Assembly (NCBI RefSeq): GCF_002783505.1
Contig: NZ_PFGL01000042.1
Coordinates: 60,925-124,924 of the forward strand
Direction of reading: 5' to 3'
Length of the DNA stretch: 64,000 nucleotides
From: Shewanella sp. CG12_big_fil_rev_8_21_14_0_65_47_15
GTDB lineage: Bacteria > Pseudomonadota > Gammaproteobacteria > Enterobacterales > Shewanellaceae
Below, in pieces: positions 1 through 13,548 of this stretch (its first letter is position 1; each line of letters begins with the position of its first letter). A program made the position numbers and the translations under genes. The notes under the pieces were generated by a model that did not search any database, was not told the origin of the DNA, and saw nothing but the letters and a program-made list of their open reading frames with translations.

Positions 1-1
1 A

Positions 2-445
2 GTCGTATCAGAGCATTTACAGGGTGAGCGCTTTATCGATGTAGGCACTGGCCCTGGTTTACCCGGCATTCCACTGGCGATAATGAACCCAGATAAAACC
101 TTTGTACTGCTCGATAGCTTAGGCAAACGCATCCGTTTTCAAAAACAAGTGGCCTTCGAGTTAGGTATTCACAATATCAGTTCGGTGGAAAGTCGCGTCG
201 AAGCCTATCAACCCGAGCAAAAATTCGATGGAGTACTTAGCCGTGCCTTCGCATCGATTCAAGATATGCTGACTTGGTGCCATCATTTACCCGCAGAAAA
301 TGGGCAGTATTATGCCCTTAAAGGCCAGTTAAATGATGAAGAGATGCAACAGATCCCCGCAGGATTTGTGGTTAAAAGTATCATAGAACTCAAAGTGCCA
401 AAGCTCGATGAACAAAGACATTTATTAAAAATAATCAAAGAATAA
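2..445 (+). CDS. rsmG: 16S rRNA (guanine527-N7)-methyltransferase RsmG, 3' part
   Basis: The 5' end lies outside the window; the reading frame is open from base 2. RsmG (GidB) is a cytoplasmic SAM-dependent enzyme that methylates G527 of 16S rRNA. The visible part begins just before the SAM-binding motif [16 protein letters not shown] and continues through the Rossmann-like methyltransferase fold to a natural stop. It lies directly upstream of parA and parB, the usual gidB–parA–parB order near the origin in gammaproteobacteria. Roughly 148 codons are present out of about 205 expected. Confidence 0.95.
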   Translation, partial: VVSEHLQGERFIDVGTGPGLPGIPLAIMNPDKTFVLLDSLGKRIRFQKQVAFELGIHNISSVESRVEAYQPEQKFDGVLSRAFASIQDMLTWCHHLPAENGQYYALKGQLNDEEMQQIPAGFVVKSIIELKVPKLDEQRHLLKIIKE

Positions 446-519
446 CAGGCTTAAAGCTCCTTCTAGAGTGTGGATTTTTAAGTAGGCAATAAACCAGAAT
501 TTACATACAGGGTGATATT

Positions 520-1308
520 GTGGGTAAAGTAATTGCCGTGGCTAACCAGAAAGGTGGCGTAGGAAAAACAACTACTTGCGTTAACTTAGCTGCTTCGTTA
601 GCCGCAACAAAACGCAAAGTGCTACTGATCGATCTCGATCCACAGGGTAATGCCACTATGGGCAGTGGTGTCGATAAATACGACGTCGATAATACGGCTT
701 ACGAATTGCTGGTTGAAGATAAACCCTTCGATGAGATCGTCGTTAAAAACACCGCGGGTAAATATGATCTGATCGCCAGTAATGGCGATGTGACAGCTGC
801 TGAAATCAAGCTGATGGAGTTTTTTGCCCGTGAGATCCGTCTACGTAATGCGCTCGCACCGATAAAAGATCAATACGATTATATCTTTATCGACTGCCCT
901 CCTTCGCTCAATATGCTGACGGTTAATGCGATGTCCGCCGCTGATTCTGTATTGGTACCAATGCAATGTGAGTATTTTGCCCTGGAAGGCTTAACGGCGC
1001 TTATCGATACCATTACCAAGTTAGCGGCTTTTGTTAATCCAGGACTTGGGATCGAAGGGATTCTACGCACTATGTACGATCCCCGTAATCGCCTCTCAAA
1101 TGATGTGTCCGATCAGCTAAAACAACATTTTGGCGATAAGGTCTATCGCACTGTGATCCCGCGTAATGTCAGGCTGGCTGAGGCGCCCAGTTTTGGCGCA
1201 CCTGCTATGTATTACGACAAGTCGAGCGCGGGTGCTAAGGCATACTTGGCGCTCGCAGGGGAAATGATCCGCCGTTCAGAACAGAAAACTCAGGCTAAGC
1301 AAGCGTAA
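520..1308 (+). CDS. parA: Chromosome-partitioning ATPase ParA (Soj)
   Basis: 262 aa with a GTG start. ParA is a deviant Walker-type ATPase that binds DNA non-specifically and, with ParB, moves replication origins apart. The deviant Walker A motif KGGVGKTT is at residues 11–18, and the family motif FIDCPPS follows in the middle of the protein. Length is normal for chromosomal ParA. parB follows after 9 bp, so the two are surely co-transcribed. I saw no parS site (TGTTTCACGTGAAACA-like) within the window. Confidence 0.96.
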   Translation: MGKVIAVANQKGGVGKTTTCVNLAASLAATKRKVLLIDLDPQGNATMGSGVDKYDVDNTAYELLVEDKPFDEIVVKNTAGKYDLIASNGDVTAAEIKLMEFFAREIRLRNALAPIKDQYDYIFIDCPPSLNMLTVNAMSAADSVLVPMQCEYFALEGLTALIDTITKLAAFVNPGLGIEGILRTMYDPRNRLSNDVSDQLKQHFGDKVYRTVIPRNVRLAEAPSFGAPAMYYDKSSAGAKAYLALAGEMIRRSEQKTQAKQA

Positions 1309-1317
1309 AGGATCACC

Positions 1318-2196
1318 ATGACGTTAAAAAAAAGAGGATTAGGCAAAGGGTTAGATGCCTTGCTGAGTAACAGTCACGCTGCCAGTAAAAAGCACTCTGA
1401 GGAAGTGACTGTTGTCGATAAAAAAGAAGAACTTATCCATCTTGATCTGGATCTTCTGCAACCGGGGAAGTATCAACCGCGTAAAGACATGTCCCCCGAG
1501 GCATTGGAAGAACTGGCGCACTCTATCCGCAATCAAGGCATTATTCAGCCTATCGTTGTAAGACAAGTCGCAAACGATATGTATGAGATCATTGCTGGTG
1601 AGCGCCGTTGGCGTGCCTCACAACTGGCGGGTATCAGTAAAATTCCTTGTATTGTTAAACAAGTCCCCGATGAAGCCGCCGTTGCTATCGCCTTGATTGA
1701 AAACATTCAGCGTGAAGATTTAAATGCCATGGAAGAAGCCATAGCATTGCAACGTTTAATGCAAGAATTTGAGCTGACTCACCAACAGGTCGCCGATGTT
1801 GTGGGAAAATCCCGAGCGAGTGTATCTAACTTGCTACGATTAAACGGCTTGAATGAGCCGGTTAAGCGTTTACTCGAGTATGGCGATATCGATATGGGCC
1901 ATGCTCGTGCTTTGTTAGCAATTGAGGGCGAAGAACAGACAAATCTCGCGAGATTAGTGGCGGCCAAGGAATTAACCGTTCGTGAAACTGAACGATTGAT
2001 TAACCAAACCTTAAATCCACCCAAACCAGCCGAAACTACGACTAAAGATCAAGATGTTTGTCGTTTAGAGCAGCAGTTAATTGAAAGATTAGGTGCTAAG
2101 GTTTCTATCGCCCATAGCAGTAAGGGTAAAGGTAAAATTGTAATTAACTATCAGAATCTGGCTGAATTAGACGGAATTCTTAGCAAAATTCATTAA
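1318..2196 (+). CDS. parB: Chromosome-partitioning protein ParB (Spo0J)
   Basis: 292 aa. ParB is the CTP-dependent clamp that loads at parS sites and works with ParA in origin segregation. The N-terminal CTP-binding domain shows GERRWRA at residues 94–100 and ENIQRED at 128–134. A central helix-turn-helix region (HQQVADVVGKSRASVSNLLR) binds parS and a short C-terminal dimerisation domain follows. The leading basic segment with KRGLGKGLDALLS is typical of ParB. It is second in a two-gene operon after parA. Confidence 0.96.
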   Translation: MTLKKRGLGKGLDALLSNSHAASKKHSEEVTVVDKKEELIHLDLDLLQPGKYQPRKDMSPEALEELAHSIRNQGIIQPIVVRQVANDMYEIIAGERRWRASQLAGISKIPCIVKQVPDEAAVAIALIENIQREDLNAMEEAIALQRLMQEFELTHQQVADVVGKSRASVSNLLRLNGLNEPVKRLLEYGDIDMGHARALLAIEGEEQTNLARLVAAKELTVRETERLINQTLNPPKPAETTTKDQDVCRLEQQLIERLGAKVSIAHSSKGKGKIVINYQNLAELDGILSKIH

Positions 2197-2307
2197 TGTC
2201 TGTAGATTAACAGTTTTTAATGTAAATTTGTGACAGATGTTAATTTTACATTTTGACTGTTTTAACGCTATATCAGGTTAAAAGTGTTGTTTTTCCTTAT
2301 CTCAAAG

Positions 2308-2335
2308 TTGCAATGAAGGCGTGAAAAGGTATACT
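2308..2335 (+). promoter_or_regulatory. Probable sigma70 promoter of the atp operon
   Basis: TTGCAA (-35) and TATACT (-10) are separated by 16 bp, about 85 bp upstream of the chosen atpI start. This is the best promoter-like pair in the parB–atpI gap. Prediction from sequence only. Confidence 0.45.
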
Positions 2336-2421
2336 TTCGCAAGCTTTTTGTGCATCGACAAAAATACGGATATTTGTCATCCGGTCATCGAAACAAAAAG
2401 TATGAATGCGGAGAGGATGAA

Positions 2422-2805
2422 TTGAGTAAGGTTTTAGCGCGTCGTGGCCGGTGGTCAGCCTATAAATTGGTGTTGATGCAGGCGGCGGTCGCTGGGGGTG
2501 CTTCAATTCTCTTTTTCGCCGTGTGGGGAGTTCAGTTTGGCTATTCTGCATTAGCAGGTGGTTCAATCGCTGTGCTCCCTAATTTTGTATTCGCGACCCT
2601 CGCTTTTTCCCATACGGGAGCAAGTTCAGCTGCAAAAGTCATTAAGACTTTTTACTGGGGGGAAGCGGTAAAGTTGCTGTTAACCATCGCAATGTTTTCG
2701 TTGGTGTTTATCAATCTTAAGGTCGCATTTATGCCGCTTTTTGTTTGTTACGTATTAACGTTAATTGTGCATTGGACAGCTCCTTTATACTTCAAGCAAA
2801 GTTAA
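2422..2805 (+). CDS. atpI: ATP synthase subunit I (AtpI)
   Basis: 127 aa from a TTG start preceded by GGAGAGG. A longer frame from a GTG at 2350 has no good ribosome site and overlaps the promoter region. AtpI is a small membrane protein that helps assemble the c-ring and is not part of the finished enzyme. Four hydrophobic segments are visible (for example LVLMQAAVAGGASILFFAVW and LLLTIAMFSLVFINL). Length matches the roughly 126 aa of enterobacterial AtpI. It is the first gene of the atp operon; atpB follows after 12 bp. Confidence 0.88.
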   Translation: MSKVLARRGRWSAYKLVLMQAAVAGGASILFFAVWGVQFGYSALAGGSIAVLPNFVFATLAFSHTGASSAAKVIKTFYWGEAVKLLLTIAMFSLVFINLKVAFMPLFVCYVLTLIVHWTAPLYFKQS

Positions 2806-2814
2806 GTGGGATGA

Positions 2815-3654
<840 letters not shown>

Positions 3655-3702
3655 GGATTGCTGAAGAAATTTTAAACTAAATCATCAACTAATTAGATTT
3701 AG

Positions 3703-3978
<276 letters not shown>

Positions 3979-4016
3979 AAAAACGCTTCTGTCTTAACTC
4001 TAAATAGGAGGCTGTT

Positions 4017-4487
4017 GTGAATTTCAACGCTACCCTAATCGGTCAGACGGTCGCCTTTATCATCTTCGTGTGGTTTTGCATGAAGTTTGTATGGCCCCCT
4101 TTGATGAATGCCATCGAAGAGCGCCAAAAAAGGATTGCTGACGGTCTAGCTGATGCTGATCGTGCGGTAAAAGACCTGGAGTTGGCACAAGCGAAAGCGA
4201 CTGACCAACTAAAAGAAGCCAAGGTAACTGCTAACGAAATTATTGAGCAAGCGAACAAACGCAAAGCGCAAATAGTTGAAGAAGCAAAAGCCGAAGCAGA
4301 CGCTGAGCGTGCAAAAATCATCGCTCAGGGTAAAGCAGAAATTGAAGCTGAACGTAATCGCGTGAAAGAGGATCTGCGTAAGCAGGTTGCTACTCTTGCC
4401 ATCATGGGTGCTGAGAAGATCCTTGAGCGTTCTATTGATCCAGCCGCCCACAGTGACATAGTTAATAAACTAGTCGCTGAAATTTGA
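4017..4487 (+). CDS. atpF: F1Fo ATP synthase subunit b
   Basis: 156 aa with a GTG start behind a strong TAGGAGG ribosome site. One N-terminal membrane helix ([20 protein letters not shown]) is followed by a long charged, alanine-rich helix that forms the peripheral stalk dimer. Length equals that of E. coli AtpF. It is followed by atpH after 15 bp. Confidence 0.97.
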   Translation: MNFNATLIGQTVAFIIFVWFCMKFVWPPLMNAIEERQKRIADGLADADRAVKDLELAQAKATDQLKEAKVTANEIIEQANKRKAQIVEEAKAEADAERAKIIAQGKAEIEAERNRVKEDLRKQVATLAIMGAEKILERSIDPAAHSDIVNKLVAEI

Positions 4488-4502
4488 TAAGGGAGTTGAG
4501 TT

Positions 4503-5036
4503 ATGGCTGAATTAACCACCATCGCTCGCCCTTACGCAAAGGCAGCTTTTGACGTTGCTGTTGAACATAATGCAGTGGATAACTGGGCCGAAATGCTCAC
4601 GTTTGCCGCCTTGGTAAGTGAAAACGAAACCATGCAGCCGCTGCTGACTGGCTCTTTAGCCAGTACAAAACTCGCCGCACTCTTTATTAGTGTCTGTGGT
4701 GAGCAAATCAATGAGCAAGGTCAAAACTTGATAAAGGTAATGGCTGAAAACGGTCGCTTAAAGGTACTACCTGCTGTATCTCAGTTATTTACTGAATACC
4801 GTAATGAGTGGGCAAAAGAAGTGGAAGCCGACGTGGTTTCTGCAACTGAGCTGAGCTCTGAACAACAACAGCAGATTGGTATTTCTTTAGAGAAACGTCT
4901 CGCACGCAAAGTTAAGCTGAATTGCAGCACTGACGCCGCGCTCATCGCCGGTGTAATTATTAAGGCAGGTGATCTAGTCATTGATGGCTCGGTCCGCGGT
5001 AAATTATCGCGTCTGTCTGATAAGCTGCAGTCGTAA
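4503..5036 (+). CDS. atpH: F1Fo ATP synthase subunit delta
   Basis: 177 aa soluble subunit that links the peripheral stalk to the top of the F1 head. The N-terminal helical bundle starts [16 protein letters not shown], the family signature. The C-terminal part carries the conserved [19 protein letters not shown]. Length equals that of E. coli AtpH. atpA follows after 14 bp. Confidence 0.97.
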   Translation: MAELTTIARPYAKAAFDVAVEHNAVDNWAEMLTFAALVSENETMQPLLTGSLASTKLAALFISVCGEQINEQGQNLIKVMAENGRLKVLPAVSQLFTEYRNEWAKEVEADVVSATELSSEQQQQIGISLEKRLARKVKLNCSTDAALIAGVIIKAGDLVIDGSVRGKLSRLSDKLQS

Positions 5037-5050
5037 TTGGGAGTTTGAGC

Positions 5051-6592
5051 ATGCAACTGAATTCCACTGAAATCAGCGATCTGATTAAGCAGCGGATCGA
5101 GCAGTTCGAAGTCGTTAGCGAATCTCGTAACGAAGGTACTATCGTTGCGGTAAGTGACGGCATCATCCGCATCCACGGCCTAGCCGACGTGATGCAAGGT
5201 GAAATGATCGAACTGCCTGGTAACCGTTTTGCAATCGCGTTGAACCTTGAACGTGATTCTGTCGGTGCCGTAGTAATGGGTCCTTATGCTGATTTAGCAG
5301 AGGGCGTAAAAGTTAAAACTACAGGCCGTATTCTGGAAGTGCCAGTCGGTCGTGGTCTACTGGGCCGCGTAGTTAACACTCTGGGTGAACCTATTGACGG
5401 TAAAGGACCTATCGATAACGATGGTTTCTCTCCTGTTGAAGTGATTGCTCCTGGTGTTATTGAACGCCAATCAGTATCACAACCAGTACAAACTGGTTAC
5501 AAAGCCGTTGACTCTATGATCCCAATCGGTCGTGGTCAGCGTGAATTGATCATTGGCGACCGTCAAACTGGTAAAACAGCCATGGCGATCGACGCAATTA
5601 TCAACCAGAAAGATTCTGGCATTAAATGTGTGTATGTAGCGGTTGGCCAAAAGGCTTCTACTATCGCTAACGTAGTACGCAAGCTAGAAGAACATGGTGC
5701 TTTAGCTAACACTATCGTTGTAGTTGCAACCGCTTCTGAAGCTGCTGCTCTGCAATTCTTAGCGCCATACTCTGGTTGTTCTATGGGTGAATACTTCCGC
5801 GACCGCGGTGAAGACTCTTTGATTGTATACGATGACCTGTCTAAGCAAGCAGTTGCTTACCGTCAGATTTCGTTACTGCTGAAGCGTCCACCAGGCCGTG
5901 AAGCTTACCCAGGTGATGTATTCTATCTACACTCTCGTTTACTTGAGCGTGCTTCACGCGTAAACGAAATCTATGTAGAAAAGTTCACTAAGGGTGCAGT
6001 AACAGGTCAAACCGGTTCTTTAACCGCATTGCCTATTATTGAAACTCAAGCGGGTGACGTATCTGCATTCGTACCGACCAACGTAATTTCTATTACTGAC
6101 GGTCAGATCTTCCTTGAGACCGATCTGTTTAACTCAGGCCTACGTCCTGCGGTTAACCCAGGTATTTCTGTTTCTCGTGTTGGTGGTGCGGCTCAGACTA
6201 AGATCATCAAGAAACTGTCTGGTGGTATTCGTACCGCACTAGCACAGTATCGTGAACTTGCTGCGTTCTCACAGTTTGCATCTGATCTTGACGATGCAAC
6301 TCGTGCTCAGCTAGAGCATGGTGTGCGTGTTACCGAACTGATGAAGCAAAAGCAATATGCTCCTATGAGCGTAGCGGCTCAGTCTGTGTCTATTTTTGCA
6401 GCTGAGAAAGGTTACCTGAAGAGTGTTGAGCTGAAGAAGATCGGTGATTTTGAAGCCGCTCTGCTCTCGTTCATGAACAGCGAGCATGCTGCTTTAATGA
6501 AGCTTATTAACGAAACTGGCGATTATAACGCTGAGATCGAAGCTGAATTAAAAGCTGGCCTCGACAAGTTCGTAGCAACCCAAACCTGGTAA
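5051..6592 (+). CDS. atpA: F1Fo ATP synthase subunit alpha
   Basis: 513 aa, exactly the E. coli length, from the ATG at 5051; a TTG two codons upstream is less likely. The regulatory, non-catalytic nucleotide-binding subunit of F1. Walker A is GDRQTGKT at residues 169–176, and the ATPase alpha/beta signature [11 protein letters not shown] is present. No irregularity was seen. Confidence 0.98.
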   Translation: MQLNSTEISDLIKQRIEQFEVVSESRNEGTIVAVSDGIIRIHGLADVMQGEMIELPGNRFAIALNLERDSVGAVVMGPYADLAEGVKVKTTGRILEVPVGRGLLGRVVNTLGEPIDGKGPIDNDGFSPVEVIAPGVIERQSVSQPVQTGYKAVDSMIPIGRGQRELIIGDRQTGKTAMAIDAIINQKDSGIKCVYVAVGQKASTIANVVRKLEEHGALANTIVVVATASEAAALQFLAPYSGCSMGEYFRDRGEDSLIVYDDLSKQAVAYRQISLLLKRPPGREAYPGDVFYLHSRLLERASRVNEIYVEKFTKGAVTGQTGSLTALPIIETQAGDVSAFVPTNVISITDGQIFLETDLFNSGLRPAVNPGISVSRVGGAAQTKIIKKLSGGIRTALAQYRELAAFSQFASDLDDATRAQLEHGVRVTELMKQKQYAPMSVAAQSVSIFAAEKGYLKSVELKKIGDFEAALLSFMNSEHAALMKLINETGDYNAEIEAELKAGLDKFVATQTW

Positions 6593-6642
6593 CAATGATA
6601 GAGGTGTCTTAAGACACCTCAGGTCCAGATTGGAGAGTAGAG

Positions 6643-7503
6643 ATGGCCGGCGCTAAAGAGATTAAAACCAAGATCGCGAGTGTGAAAAACACTCAGAAGA
6701 TCACGTCCGCCATGGAAATGGTGGCAGCCAGCAAAATGCGCAGAGCGCAGGAACGCATGGCTGCGAGCCGTCCATATGCGGAAAGCATGCGTAAGGTGAT
6801 CGGTCACGTAGCGCAAGGTTCTCTCGAATACAAACACCCCTATTTAGAGGTGAGAGAGGCTAAGCGGGTTGGTTACATAGTTGTAGCAACCGACCGTGGC
6901 CTTTGTGGTGGTCTGAACGTTAACCTTTTCAAGAAGGTTGTCGCAGACGTGAAAAGCTGGAAAGCCCAAGGTGCAGAATTTGAATTTTGCCCAATTGGTG
7001 CCCGTAGTGTGCAGTTTTTCAAAAGCTTCGGCGGACAAGTATCGGCACAAGCATCGGGTTTAGGTGATGCACCTAAATTGAATGACTTGATTGGTACTGT
7101 ACAGGTCATGCTAGAAGCTTACAACGAAGGCAAGCTGGATCGTCTGTATGTAGTGTTTAACAAGTTTGTGAACACTATGACGCAGACTCCTGTGATCGAG
7201 CAGCTGCTACCTTTGCCTAAATCGGAAGATGATGAGGTTGCTCATCGTTGGGACTATATCTACGAACCTGATCCAAAAGAACTTTTGGATACCTTATTGG
7301 TTCGTTATGTAGAATCTCAAGTTTACCAAGGTGTTGTTGAAAACATTGCCTCTGAACAAGCTGCCCGTATGGTGGCGATGAAGGCGGCAACGGACAACGC
7401 GGGTGAGCTTATCAACGACTTGCAACTGGTCTATAACAAGGCCCGTCAGGCTGCGATTACGCAGGAACTGTCGGAAATTGTTTCTGGTGCCTCTGCGGTT
7501 TAG
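6643..7503 (+). CDS. atpG: F1Fo ATP synthase subunit gamma
   Basis: 286 aa central rotor shaft of F1. The N-terminal coiled-coil helix begins [20 protein letters not shown] and the C-terminal helix ends [15 protein letters not shown], both family hallmarks. [10 protein letters not shown] marks the conserved Rossmann-like part. A 50-bp gap after atpA holds a short dyad (AGGTGTCTTAAGACACCT) that may tune relative expression. Confidence 0.97.
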   Translation: MAGAKEIKTKIASVKNTQKITSAMEMVAASKMRRAQERMAASRPYAESMRKVIGHVAQGSLEYKHPYLEVREAKRVGYIVVATDRGLCGGLNVNLFKKVVADVKSWKAQGAEFEFCPIGARSVQFFKSFGGQVSAQASGLGDAPKLNDLIGTVQVMLEAYNEGKLDRLYVVFNKFVNTMTQTPVIEQLLPLPKSEDDEVAHRWDYIYEPDPKELLDTLLVRYVESQVYQGVVENIASEQAARMVAMKAATDNAGELINDLQLVYNKARQAAITQELSEIVSGASAV

Positions 7504-7508
7504 GTTAG

Positions 7509-8930
<1,422 letters not shown>

Positions 8931-8966
8931 CTAAGTAGTAATACTTAGTTTTTTAAGGAGAACGGG

Positions 8967-9395
8967 ATGGCAGCCATGACAGTACAGCTTGATATAGTCA
9001 GTGCAGAGAGCAACATCTTCTCTGGTCGGGTAGCTAGCCTACAAGTGACTGGTTCTGAAGGTGAGTTGGGCATCATGTATGGCCACGCTCCACTGTTAAG
9101 TTATATCAAACCTGGCATGGCGCGCATCGTCAAGCAAGACGGCAGTGAAGAAGTGTTCTACCTTTCAGGTGGTCTACTGGAAGTGCAACCTTCTTCAGTT
9201 TCCGTATTGGCTGATGTGGTTATGCGTGCCAAAGATATTGATGAGCAAGCGGCATTAGAAGCTAAGCGCCGTGCAGAAGCCCATATGGCAACTGCAGGTG
9301 CTGACTTCAATTATGACGCGGCTATGGTTGAGTTAGCGAAAGCAATGGCTCAATTGCGTGTTGTTGAAACCATCAAGAAAAACATTGCCAGATAA
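8967..9395 (+). CDS. atpC: F1Fo ATP synthase subunit epsilon
   Basis: 142 aa with an N-terminal beta sandwich ([19 protein letters not shown]) and a C-terminal helical hairpin that can inhibit F1. It is the last gene of the atp operon and is followed within 15 bp by a strong terminator. Confidence 0.97.
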   Translation: MAAMTVQLDIVSAESNIFSGRVASLQVTGSEGELGIMYGHAPLLSYIKPGMARIVKQDGSEEVFYLSGGLLEVQPSSVSVLADVVMRAKDIDEQAALEAKRRAEAHMATAGADFNYDAAMVELAKAMAQLRVVETIKKNIAR

Positions 9396-9409
9396 GGTTA
9401 TTGTTTGTG

Positions 9410-9438
9410 AAAAAAGGCGACCATAAGGTCGCCTTTTT
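9410..9438 (+). terminator. Rho-independent terminator of the atp operon
   Basis: Perfect stem GGCGACC/GGTCGCC, extended by A/T pairs, with loop ATAA and a run of six T. Confidence 0.93.
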
Positions 9439-9592
9439 TGTGGCTGAAATTTGGATAAACGTGTGCTGTCGTGCGTATTTGGTTTCTTCTTATGACTATC
9501 CGCTTCGCTTTTCGATGAGCTTTCCGTTAAAATTGCGCCACTAATACGACCTCAGTTTTTAACCCTCTTGGGATTTGTTCAAGGATATGGCA

Positions 9593-10975
9593 ATGGCATT
9601 AAATGTAGTGATCTTAGCGGCAGGCAAGGGAACAAGGATGCGCTCGGATCTTCCTAAGGTGTTACATCCCATCGCCCATAAGAGCATGGTGCAGCATGTA
9701 ATTGATACTGCTCATAGTATTGGCAGTGATGCGATTCAATTAGTCTACGGTTACGGTGCCGACAAGCTACAAACCAGTTTAGGTGAGCAACAGCTTAATT
9801 GGGTATTGCAAGCCGAACAATTAGGCACGGGCCATGCGGTCGCACAGGCCATTCCAAATATCGCTGATAGTGATACTGTGCTGATTCTGTACGGTGATGT
9901 GCCGTTGATCCAAACATCGACGCTCAAAGCTTTACTTGCCGCCCGCCCTGAAAATGGCGTGGCTATTTTAACGGTGAATTTAGCCAATCCTATGGGTTAT
10001 GGCCGAATCGTCCGTACTCCTTGCGAAGGTCAAGAACAAGGGAAAGTCGTCGGTATTGTTGAGCAGAAAGATGCCACAGCTGAGCAGCTACTGATTAACG
10101 AAATCAATACCGGCATCATGGCGGTTCCGGGCAAGCAACTTAAAACTTGGCTGAGCCGTTTATCGAACAACAATGCCCAAGGCGAATATTATCTAACGGA
10201 TATTATTGCGATGGCGCACGCAGATGGTGTTGCTATTGATACTGCCCAGCCACAATCGGCCATTGAGGTGGAAGGCGCTAATAACCGCGTGCAACTCGCA
10301 CAACTTGAACGCGCTTACCAAGCCCGTGAAGCCGAAAAACTGATGTTAGCGGGAGCTAACCTTCGCGATCCAAGCCGCATCGATATCCGTGGTGAAGTCA
10401 CAGTCGGTATGGATGTGATGATCGATATCAACGTGATATTCGAAGGCAAAGTAACCTTAGGTAATAATGTCACTATTGGCGCAGGCGCGATTCTAATCGA
10501 TTGTGAGATTGCCGATAACGCTGAGATCAAGCCTTATTCAATTATCGAAGGCGCTAAGCTTGGCGTTGCTGCCAGTGCTGGTCCCTTTGCCCGTTTACGT
10601 CCTGGGGCTGAGCTTAAGCAAGATGCGCATATAGGCAATTTTGTTGAAGTGAAAAAAGCGGTGATTGGGGTGGGTTCTAAGGCTGGACACTTAGCCTATT
10701 TAGGCGATGCCATTATAGGTGATGGCGTTAACATCGGCGCTGGCACTATTACCTGTAATTATGATGGTGCGAATAAGCATCTTACTGTGATTGAAGATAA
10801 TGTCTTTGTCGGTTCAGATACCCAGCTGGTGGCACCTGTGACTATTGGTAAAGGCGCAACCTTAGGCGCAGGCTCAACCATTACCCGTGATGTGGGTGAA
10901 GATGAATTAGTGATTACTCGCGTTAAACAAAAGCACCTCACAGGTTGGCTGCGTCCGGTTAAAATTAAGAAATAA
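9593..10975 (+). CDS. glmU: Bifunctional GlmU (N-acetyltransferase / uridylyltransferase)
   Basis: 460 aa from the ATG at 9593, which has AAGGA seven bases upstream; ATG 9587 and TTG 9575 are alternatives. GlmU acetylates glucosamine-1-phosphate and then couples it to UTP, giving UDP-GlcNAc for peptidoglycan and LPS. The N-terminal uridylyltransferase shows LAAGKGTRM at residues 8–16. The C-terminal half is a left-handed beta-helix of hexapeptide repeats carrying NYDGANKH and the acetyl-CoA region. It shares a pathway with glmS about 3.4 kb downstream. Confidence 0.97.
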   Translation: MALNVVILAAGKGTRMRSDLPKVLHPIAHKSMVQHVIDTAHSIGSDAIQLVYGYGADKLQTSLGEQQLNWVLQAEQLGTGHAVAQAIPNIADSDTVLILYGDVPLIQTSTLKALLAARPENGVAILTVNLANPMGYGRIVRTPCEGQEQGKVVGIVEQKDATAEQLLINEINTGIMAVPGKQLKTWLSRLSNNNAQGEYYLTDIIAMAHADGVAIDTAQPQSAIEVEGANNRVQLAQLERAYQAREAEKLMLAGANLRDPSRIDIRGEVTVGMDVMIDINVIFEGKVTLGNNVTIGAGAILIDCEIADNAEIKPYSIIEGAKLGVAASAGPFARLRPGAELKQDAHIGNFVEVKKAVIGVGSKAGHLAYLGDAIIGDGVNIGAGTITCNYDGANKHLTVIEDNVFVGSDTQLVAPVTIGKGATLGAGSTITRDVGEDELVITRVKQKHLTGWLRPVKIKK

Positions 10976-10997
10976 CAGCTTAATACTCTGTACACGT

Positions 10998-11027
10998 AAA
11001 GCGGCAATTGGCCGCTTTATGCTTTTT
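10998..11027 (+). terminator. Terminator after glmU
   Basis: Stem AAAGCGGC/GCCGCTTT with loop AATTG, then ATGC and six T. Confidence 0.8.
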
Positions 11028-11235
11028 TGTCAAAGGTAAAAGTCCTCTGCTTAATAAAAAATTGCCACATTAATATTGACTTAAGATAGATATGTTATGG
11101 CTAATTTGTTGTTTTATTTAAATTTGATCTTGGTCACGCTAGATTGTAAATTCATGTAAAGAAATTTAAATAAAAACACTTCTCATTTATATTGCCTGCA
11201 ATTCTAAGACTAAAGGTCTATTTGAGGTGTTGGCA

Positions 11236-13347
11236 ATGGTATTTAAATATTCAGTTGTGGGTTTGGCCGTAGGTGCGGCATTGATGGCTATGCCTGTGTT
11301 GGCAGAGGTGCCAAACGATGCAAATATCGAGCGCATTAATGTCACTGGCCGTACTTTTAACGATTATAAAGTGGGTAGTGCATCGGGCGCTATGCGCGGT
11401 GATATTGACTTAATGGATACCCCACAATCAGTTAATGTGATCCCCGATTTTGTCACCGATGAGCAATTAGCGACAAACCTAGCCGAAGTCTTAGTTAACG
11501 ACTCGAGTGTTACCGCTGGTACCACACGCTGGAACCGCCAAGTCTTTAGCATCCGCGGTTTCGAACTCGATTCGGGTAATGGTTATCTTATCAATGGCCA
11601 CCAGCAATGGTCCCACTACGTCCAACCTATCGAAACCCTGCAGCAGGTCGAAGTGTTAAAAGGTCCTTCGAGCATGTTGTACGGTCAATCTGGCCCAGGT
11701 GGTTTAGTGAATATGGTCACTAAGAAACCGACCTATGACTCAATGCTTAACTTAGGTTTTGATACCGATGGCTACGGCTCTACCCGTGCTCAGCTCGATG
11801 CGGGCGGCAGTTTAAACGACGCACAGAGCATTCGTTATCGCGGGGTTTTAGTTAAGCAAGATACTAAATACTGGCGTGAATATTCGACCACAGAGGAAAA
11901 CCAAGAGCGTGATCGCTGGTTAGGTTACTTAAACCTAGAATTTGACCTAAGTGATGATCTGTTGTTATCGGTTAAATATGATCACACTCAAGATAAAGCG
12001 GGTATCGATGCCGGCGGTTGGTTAGATAAGCAAGGCAATGTTATCGGTGAACGAAAAACTGTCTGGGATGCACCTTGGGCCTTTACCGATAATACAGTCT
12101 CTAACTTAGGTGCCGATCTGACGTGGCAAATGAGTGACGACTGGAAAGCCAAAGTCGGCTATAACGACCAACAATTTAATCGCCAACGTTTCGATTCGGC
12201 TCCACAATACACTGAAGATCCGTTTATCAATGGTTATAAGATCAAACCCTTCGATCGTTACGACGATTGGCAGCATAAAACCGCCTATATGGATTTTACC
12301 GGCGAGTTTGCCTTAGCGGGTATGGAGCATAAATTCCTTATTGGGGCTAACTACTTAGATTACTTCTACCAACAGCAAATTCAGCGCGGGGCGACTCAAA
12401 CTGTGATTCCTGGGCAAGCGGTCATTCAGCCAGACCTTGATTACCACAATGGTAAAAAAGGTACCCCGAGTGAATACAAGTATTACGGTTTCTACTTGCA
12501 GGATTTGATGACCTTAAACGAGCAATGGAAATTACTCGCTGGTGTGCGTTACGACGAACAGAAGAAAGATAGTGTAGGTGGAAACAGTTATGCCGTATCG
12601 CCTAAGTTTGGGGTGATCTATTCGCCAATGGCCAATGGCAGTATTTATGTTAACTATTCAAAGAGTTTTACCCCTCAAGGCTCTGTAACCAGTCCTGAAG
12701 ATGTCAATCATGGAGATAACCTGAAACCTGAATACGGTACTCAATATGAACTAGGGACTAAGTGGGAGTTGTTTGATGACAGCCTACTGTTAACAGCAGC
12801 ACTTTTTGATATTACGGTTTCTAATGTCACCATAGAGCAAGATATTCCCGAAACGAGTGATGGCAAGAAAACTATTACTACTCAAGGTGGCGAGCAGCAT
12901 CACCGCGGTTTTGAAGTGGGTGCCCAAGGTCAGTTAGGTGATAGCTGGTTTGTGACTTCTTCTATGATGTATTTAGATGCTGAATATAAAACGGGTGCTG
13001 GCAAGATCGATGGGAAAATCTTAGATGGTAAAACACCTGTCGATGCGCCTGAATGGTCGGCGAATATCTGGACTCGTTATGAAGTGACTGACAACTTTGC
13101 GATGAACTTCGGTGCTATCTATGTGGGTGAGCGTTTTGCCGATCTCGATAACACTATCACTAAAGATGGTTATGTGCGTTTCGATATAGGCGCGGCCTAC
13201 ACTATGGCTATCATGGGTAAAGATGTGAGCCTTCGCGCCAACGTGAGAAACCTCTTCGATACCGATTATATCGATGGTGGTCAGTACAATATGGTCACTA
13301 TTGGCCAAGACCGTAACTTTAGTGTTGCTGTCGAAGCTAAGTTCTAA
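11236..13347 (+). CDS. TonB-dependent siderophore-type outer-membrane receptor
   Basis: 703 aa from ATG 11236, which has GAGG eight bases upstream; GTG 11227 is an alternative. A signal peptide ends near MAMPVLAEV. The plug domain holds FSIRGFELDSGNGYLING and VEVLKGPSSMLYGQSGPGG, motifs typical of ferric-siderophore receptors of the FhuA/FoxA group. The rest is a 22-strand-type barrel ending in a terminal phenylalanine (VEAKF). It stands alone, with no siderophore genes beside it, so the ligand (a ferric siderophore, probably taken from other organisms) cannot be named. A weak Fur-like stretch (AAATGAGAAGTG on the minus strand, about 11,179–11,190) lies upstream. Confidence 0.9.
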   Translation: MVFKYSVVGLAVGAALMAMPVLAEVPNDANIERINVTGRTFNDYKVGSASGAMRGDIDLMDTPQSVNVIPDFVTDEQLATNLAEVLVNDSSVTAGTTRWNRQVFSIRGFELDSGNGYLINGHQQWSHYVQPIETLQQVEVLKGPSSMLYGQSGPGGLVNMVTKKPTYDSMLNLGFDTDGYGSTRAQLDAGGSLNDAQSIRYRGVLVKQDTKYWREYSTTEENQERDRWLGYLNLEFDLSDDLLLSVKYDHTQDKAGIDAGGWLDKQGNVIGERKTVWDAPWAFTDNTVSNLGADLTWQMSDDWKAKVGYNDQQFNRQRFDSAPQYTEDPFINGYKIKPFDRYDDWQHKTAYMDFTGEFALAGMEHKFLIGANYLDYFYQQQIQRGATQTVIPGQAVIQPDLDYHNGKKGTPSEYKYYGFYLQDLMTLNEQWKLLAGVRYDEQKKDSVGGNSYAVSPKFGVIYSPMANGSIYVNYSKSFTPQGSVTSPEDVNHGDNLKPEYGTQYELGTKWELFDDSLLLTAALFDITVSNVTIEQDIPETSDGKKTITTQGGEQHHRGFEVGAQGQLGDSWFVTSSMMYLDAEYKTGAGKIDGKILDGKTPVDAPEWSANIWTRYEVTDNFAMNFGAIYVGERFADLDNTITKDGYVRFDIGAAYTMAIMGKDVSLRANVRNLFDTDYIDGGQYNMVTIGQDRNFSVAVEAKF

Positions 13348-13372
13348 TATTTCCTCAAGTTTTATCTTTAAT

Positions 13373-13408
13373 AAAGCAGTTTATCCCTAGGGGTAAGCTG
13401 CTTTTTTT
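13373..13408 (+). terminator. Terminator after the TonB receptor
   Basis: Outer stem AAAGCAG/CTGCTTT with an inner TTATCCC/GGGTAA pairing, then seven T. Confidence 0.85.
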
Positions 13409-13475
13409 ATTAGCTGATTTATAAAATCACTATTACAGAAGGATAAAAAATTACGCAGGATCATGCGAAAGCGTG

Positions 13476-13531
13476 TTTCGAATACTAGCAAAAAAGTTTC
13501 GTTTCATTATAATACTGCTTTCGAATCGAAA
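13476..13531 (+). promoter_or_regulatory. Operator region of the DeoR-type regulator (TTTCG repeats)
   Basis: Four TTTCG units occur in 56 bp: TTTCGAATAC at 13,476, TTTCGTTTCA at 13,497 and the palindrome TTTCGAATCGAAA at 13,519–13,531. DeoR/GlpR/AgaR regulators are known to use TTTCG half-sites. The position just upstream of the regulator suggests autoregulation, and perhaps control of glmS by readthrough. Confidence 0.6.
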
Positions 13532-13548
13532 CTTATGTGAAAGGTTTT

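Noticed and set aside
11179..11190. Fur box upstream of the TonB receptor
   Set aside because: Only one half resembles the consensus; mentioned with the gene but too weak for a separate site.
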